Assembly (NCBI GenBank): GCA_027022775.1
Contig: JALVXO010000264.1
Location: 1 to 6,262 of the forward strand
Length of the DNA: 6,262 bases
Source of the DNA: Campylobacteraceae bacterium
GTDB lineage: Bacteria > Campylobacterota > Campylobacteria > Campylobacterales > Sulfurovaceae
Direction: 5' to 3'
Position 1 is the first letter of the stretch; each line of letters opens with the position of its first letter. Under the pieces are notes generated by a model. That model saw only the letters and a list, made by a program, of their open reading frames with translations. It was not told the origin of the DNA and made no database searches. The position numbers were made by a program, and so were the translations under genes. Shown here piece by piece: positions 5,036-6,262 of this stretch.

Positions 5036-5059
5036 GTAGGGTCGGTAAACCGACCCTAC
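5036..5059. repeat. palindromic repeat with GTAGGGTCGGT arms
   Basis: GTAGGGTCGGT (5036-5046) and ACCGACCCTAC (5049-5059) are perfect reverse complements, so an RNA hairpin of about 10 bp would form. ACAATTTCTTTTT follows, so it could act as a terminator for the sirtuin transcript. The GC-rich arms in AT-rich DNA look like a dispersed palindromic element. The stretch 4936-5035 shows no gene. Confidence 0.75.
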
Positions 5060-5143
5060 AATTTCTTTTTCGGCTTTTCCTCTCGTTCCAATCGAGGAGA
5101 GAGTGCAAAATAAGTTAATATTTCTGTAAAATTACCAATTTCA

Positions 5144-5213
5144 GTCATTCTGAGCGTAGCGAAGAATCTCGCTCGATAGAGTAAGAGATTCTTAGCCTTT
5201 GGCTCAGAATAAC
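5144..5213. repeat. dispersed palindromic (REP/MITE-like) element, ATTCTGAGC type
   Basis: The left arm (5144-5170), beginning GTCATTCTGAGCGTAGCGAA, and the right arm (5185-5213), ending GGCTCAGAATAAC, form a long imperfect palindrome around GCTCGATAGAGTAA. The arms share ATTCTGAGC and AAGAATCTC, with a 2-base length difference near the middle. I recognise this as a motif scattered in many unrelated bacterial genomes, usually in intergenic DNA. Its translation gives the spurious peptide ARFFATLRMT. A weaker stem (CACACCC 5239-5245 with GGGAGTG 5256-5262, one mismatch) lies just downstream. Confidence 0.8.
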
Positions 5214-5279
5214 AGATTAGCAAAATACTTAAGTTTTTCACACCCTTTTGCATTTGGGAGTGAGTGGAATTTGTTTTGC

Positions 5280-5308
5280 TTGATAATATTTTAAGATTTT
5301 AGTATAAT
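5280..5308 (+). promoter_or_regulatory. promoter of the toxin-antitoxin operon, with a possible operator
   Basis: TTGATA (5280-5285) and TATAAT (5303-5308) are 17 bp apart. Transcription would start near 5315, leaving only a very short leader before AAAAGGA (5317-5323). An inverted repeat, ATAATATT (5283-5290) and AATATTAT (5306-5313), overlaps both boxes with centres 23 bp apart, a plausible site for autorepression by the antitoxin. Confidence 0.75.
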
Positions 5309-5330
5309 ATTATTACCAAAAGGATAGAAA

Positions 5331-5582
5331 ATGTTAAGAGAAATTATTAAGCCGACAAGCAATACTTACACAATACATTTGCCAGATGAGTATTTAAATA
5401 GAGAAATAGAGATATTGATATTGCCATTTTCAAGGAATGATAAGAAGACAGAAAAAAATATACCAAAAAGAAAAAAATCGCTTGCCGGTTCTTTAAAAAA
5501 GTATGCAAACCCCGATTTAATAGAGAAAGAAAAAGACATAGCCTGGGCAGAAGTTGCAAAGGAAAAAAGTGCTGTATCTTGA
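5331..5582 (+). CDS. VapB-like antitoxin of a PIN-domain toxin
   Basis: The 83-residue protein starts at ATG 5331 behind AAAAGGA (5317-5323). The N-terminal part (12-33, TYTIHLPDEYLNREIEILIL) looks like a short beta-rich module that would dimerise and bind DNA. A very basic linker follows (36-50). The C-terminal part, SLKKYANPDLIEKEKDIAWA (54-73) and onward, is the toxin-binding tail common in antitoxins paired with PIN toxins. In such pairs the antitoxin blocks the RNase and represses its own promoter. The gene overlaps the toxin start by 14 bp, the usual coupled arrangement. It appears complete with no defects. The exact antitoxin family is not determined. Confidence 0.8.
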   Translation: MLREIIKPTSNTYTIHLPDEYLNREIEILILPFSRNDKKTEKNIPKRKKSLAGSLKKYANPDLIEKEKDIAWAEVAKEKSAVS

Positions 5583-5943
5583 TACAAATGTAATTTTGCG
5601 GTATCTGCTTGAAGATAGTGAAAAATTTAAAGAGAAATCAAAAGAGTATATTGAACAAAACAGTGTTTATATTAAAAACGAAGTTTTAGCTGAAGTGGTA
5701 TATGTATTGAATAAAACTTATAAAGTTCCAAAAGATAGTATTAAAACGATACTTCAAGATTTATTGTAAAACAGCAATATTCATCTTGATTCAAAAGAAA
5801 CCGCTATTCTTTCGCTTGAAATATTCAAGAATTTAAATATTGATTTTGTGGATGCGCTGCTTTGTGCATATAGCAAGATTTTAAAATATAATATTGCAAG
5901 TTTTGACAATAAGCTTAACAAATGTATAAATAAGATTCAATAA
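5569..5943 (+). pseudogene. VapC-like PIN-domain toxin, interrupted by an in-frame TAA
   Basis: Reading from GTG 5569 (AAAGGA at 5558-5563) gives 66 residues to TAA 5767-5769. The same frame then continues with good PIN sequence to TAA 5941-5943, for 124 codon positions in all, the normal size of the family. All four acidic active-site positions survive: D5 in YLDTNV, E38 in NEVLAEV, D95 in DFVDALLCAY and D113 in SFDNKL; the last two lie after the stop. PIN toxins are Mg-dependent RNases, often cutting tRNA. The 66-residue product cannot form the active site and should be harmless. No frameshift or other lesion is visible, so the mutation is recent, or the stop is a read error or is read through. 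A TTG at 5554 is an alternative, longer start. Confidence 0.82.
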
Positions 5944-5971
5944 ATATGGCTGTTTTTCTCTCTCAATAGGG

Positions 5972-6020
5972 GGCGTTGAAAATTTACTTTTTTAGTTTAC
6001 AAAAGTGAAAATTCAACGCC
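5972..6020. repeat. long imperfect hairpin, GGCGTTGAA arms
   Basis: GGCGTTGAA (5972-5980) pairs with TTCAACGCC (6012-6020). The pairing continues inward through ATTTACTTTT and AAAAGTGAAA with two mismatches and one G-T, about 18 pairs in total. There is no T tract after it, so it is not a classical terminator, although it stands 28 bp after the toxin frame ends. Confidence 0.7.
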
Positions 6021-6027
6021 TAGACCC
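6001..6027 (+). repeat. diverged relative of the 26-bp direct repeat
   Basis: AAAAGTGAAAATTCAACG followed by CCTAGACCC aligns with the 3916/4037 repeat, which shares AAAAGT, AAAA, GCC and GACCC in the same order and orientation, with small indels. It also forms the right arm of the hairpin at 5972-6020. Confidence 0.4.
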
Positions 6028-6067
6028 TTGACCAATTTTCAATAAAATGAAAAAAAATCAGCATAAA

Positions 6068-6120
6068 CTTTTCAAAGTATTGAAAAAAATATGCTATAAT
6101 ATTTTTAATGCTTTGAAAAG
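6068..6120. promoter_or_regulatory. extended -10 promoter inside a 10-bp inverted repeat, upstream of the ATPase gene
   Basis: TGCTATAAT (6092-6100) is an extended -10 box, with no good -35. It is flanked by CTTTTCAAAG (6068-6077) and CTTTGAAAAG (6111-6120), an exact inverted repeat. The repeat continues inward with ATT/AAT and AAAA/TTTT pairs, separated by two G-T positions. The right arm runs into the Shine-Dalgarno AAAAGGGA (6116-6123). A repressor bound here would block the promoter; in a read-through RNA the stem would hide the ribosome site. Confidence 0.65.
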
Positions 6121-6128
6121 GGATAGAT

Positions 6129-6262
6129 ATGGCAAAAGTGGATTTAGAAAAGCTTTTTGAATTTTCAGAACTTTTTTTATCGCTGCCGACACCCAAATTT
6201 AAACGCTATCTTTATAATAAAATAGATTTTAAATCCCGTTTTATTGGGATTTTGGGGCAAAG
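6129..6262 (+). CDS. ATP-binding protein, N-terminal fragment (probably AAA_14/DUF4143 type)
   Basis: Only 44 residues are visible; the gene runs off the right edge. ATG 6129 follows AAAAGGGA (6116-6123) with a 5-base gap. RYLYNKIDFKSRFIGILGQ (residues 26-44) matches the segment just before the Walker A loop in a large family of single-gene ATPases with a C-terminal DUF4143 domain, where the text continues as GxGKT. That continuation lies outside the window, so the assignment rests on recall of this pre-Walker pattern. These proteins are common in accessory regions and their roles are mostly unknown. Confidence 0.6.
   Translation, partial: MAKVDLEKLFEFSELFLSLPTPKFKRYLYNKIDFKSRFIGILGQ

Noticed and set aside
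5079..5103. Imperfect stem around CCTCTCG / CGAGGAGAG
   Set aside because: Only four or five consecutive pairs can form without bulges; too weak to call.
5056..5253. 65-codon open frame on the minus strand
   Set aside because: Its translation contains ARFFATLRMT, the familiar spurious peptide made by the ATTCTGAGC palindromic element; it has no family match and covers three palindromes.

Overview
The window looks like chromosomal DNA of a Campylobacterota (epsilonproteobacterium), probably a Sulfurimonas/Sulfurovum/Nautilia-type environmental lineage. The reasons are the AT-rich sequence, the murB / SpeE-like / coaE / dapF run with a Helicobacter-type SpeE C-terminus, promoters with good TATAAT boxes and often weak -35 boxes, and frequent GTG/TTG starts. 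This is inference from protein and promoter style; no search was run.

Positions 1-2294 are a compact housekeeping block on the + strand: the 3' end of murB (cell wall), a shortened and apparently active-site-defective spermidine-synthase-like gene, coaE (last step of CoA synthesis) and dapF (lysine/meso-diaminopimelate synthesis). The last three are packed with a 4-bp gap and a 1-bp overlap and are probably co-transcribed, ending at a likely terminator near 2411-2443. A tRNA-Val(GAC) gene with a canonical promoter follows (2448-2569).

Positions 2570-3770 hold one expression unit. An elaborate upstream region (candidate promoters, a hairpin-forming inverted repeat, and a leader with four mutually pairable segments) leads into a lipoprotein of 279 residues. 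That protein is built from eight copies of a 23-residue IPAKYKTVT-type repeat, and a GC-rich hairpin follows it.

Positions 3770-6130 are accessory in character and rich in small repeats. They carry a complete Sir2-family deacetylase gene with a 26-bp direct repeat ending just before its ribosome-binding site and a 7-bp tandem array running through its stop codon. Several dispersed-type palindromes follow. Next is a VapBC-like toxin-antitoxin operon whose antitoxin is intact but whose PIN toxin is cut by one in-frame TAA. Another hairpin then shows a variant of the direct-repeat motif. At the right edge an ATPase-like gene begins (probably AAA_14/DUF4143 type), with an extended -10 promoter flanked by a long inverted repeat.

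I see no phage integrase, transposase gene, CRISPR array or rRNA. No clear new multi-gene system is visible. The most novel-looking items are the switch-like leader and repeat lipoprotein, the disarmed toxin, and the small repeat family around the sirtuin gene.
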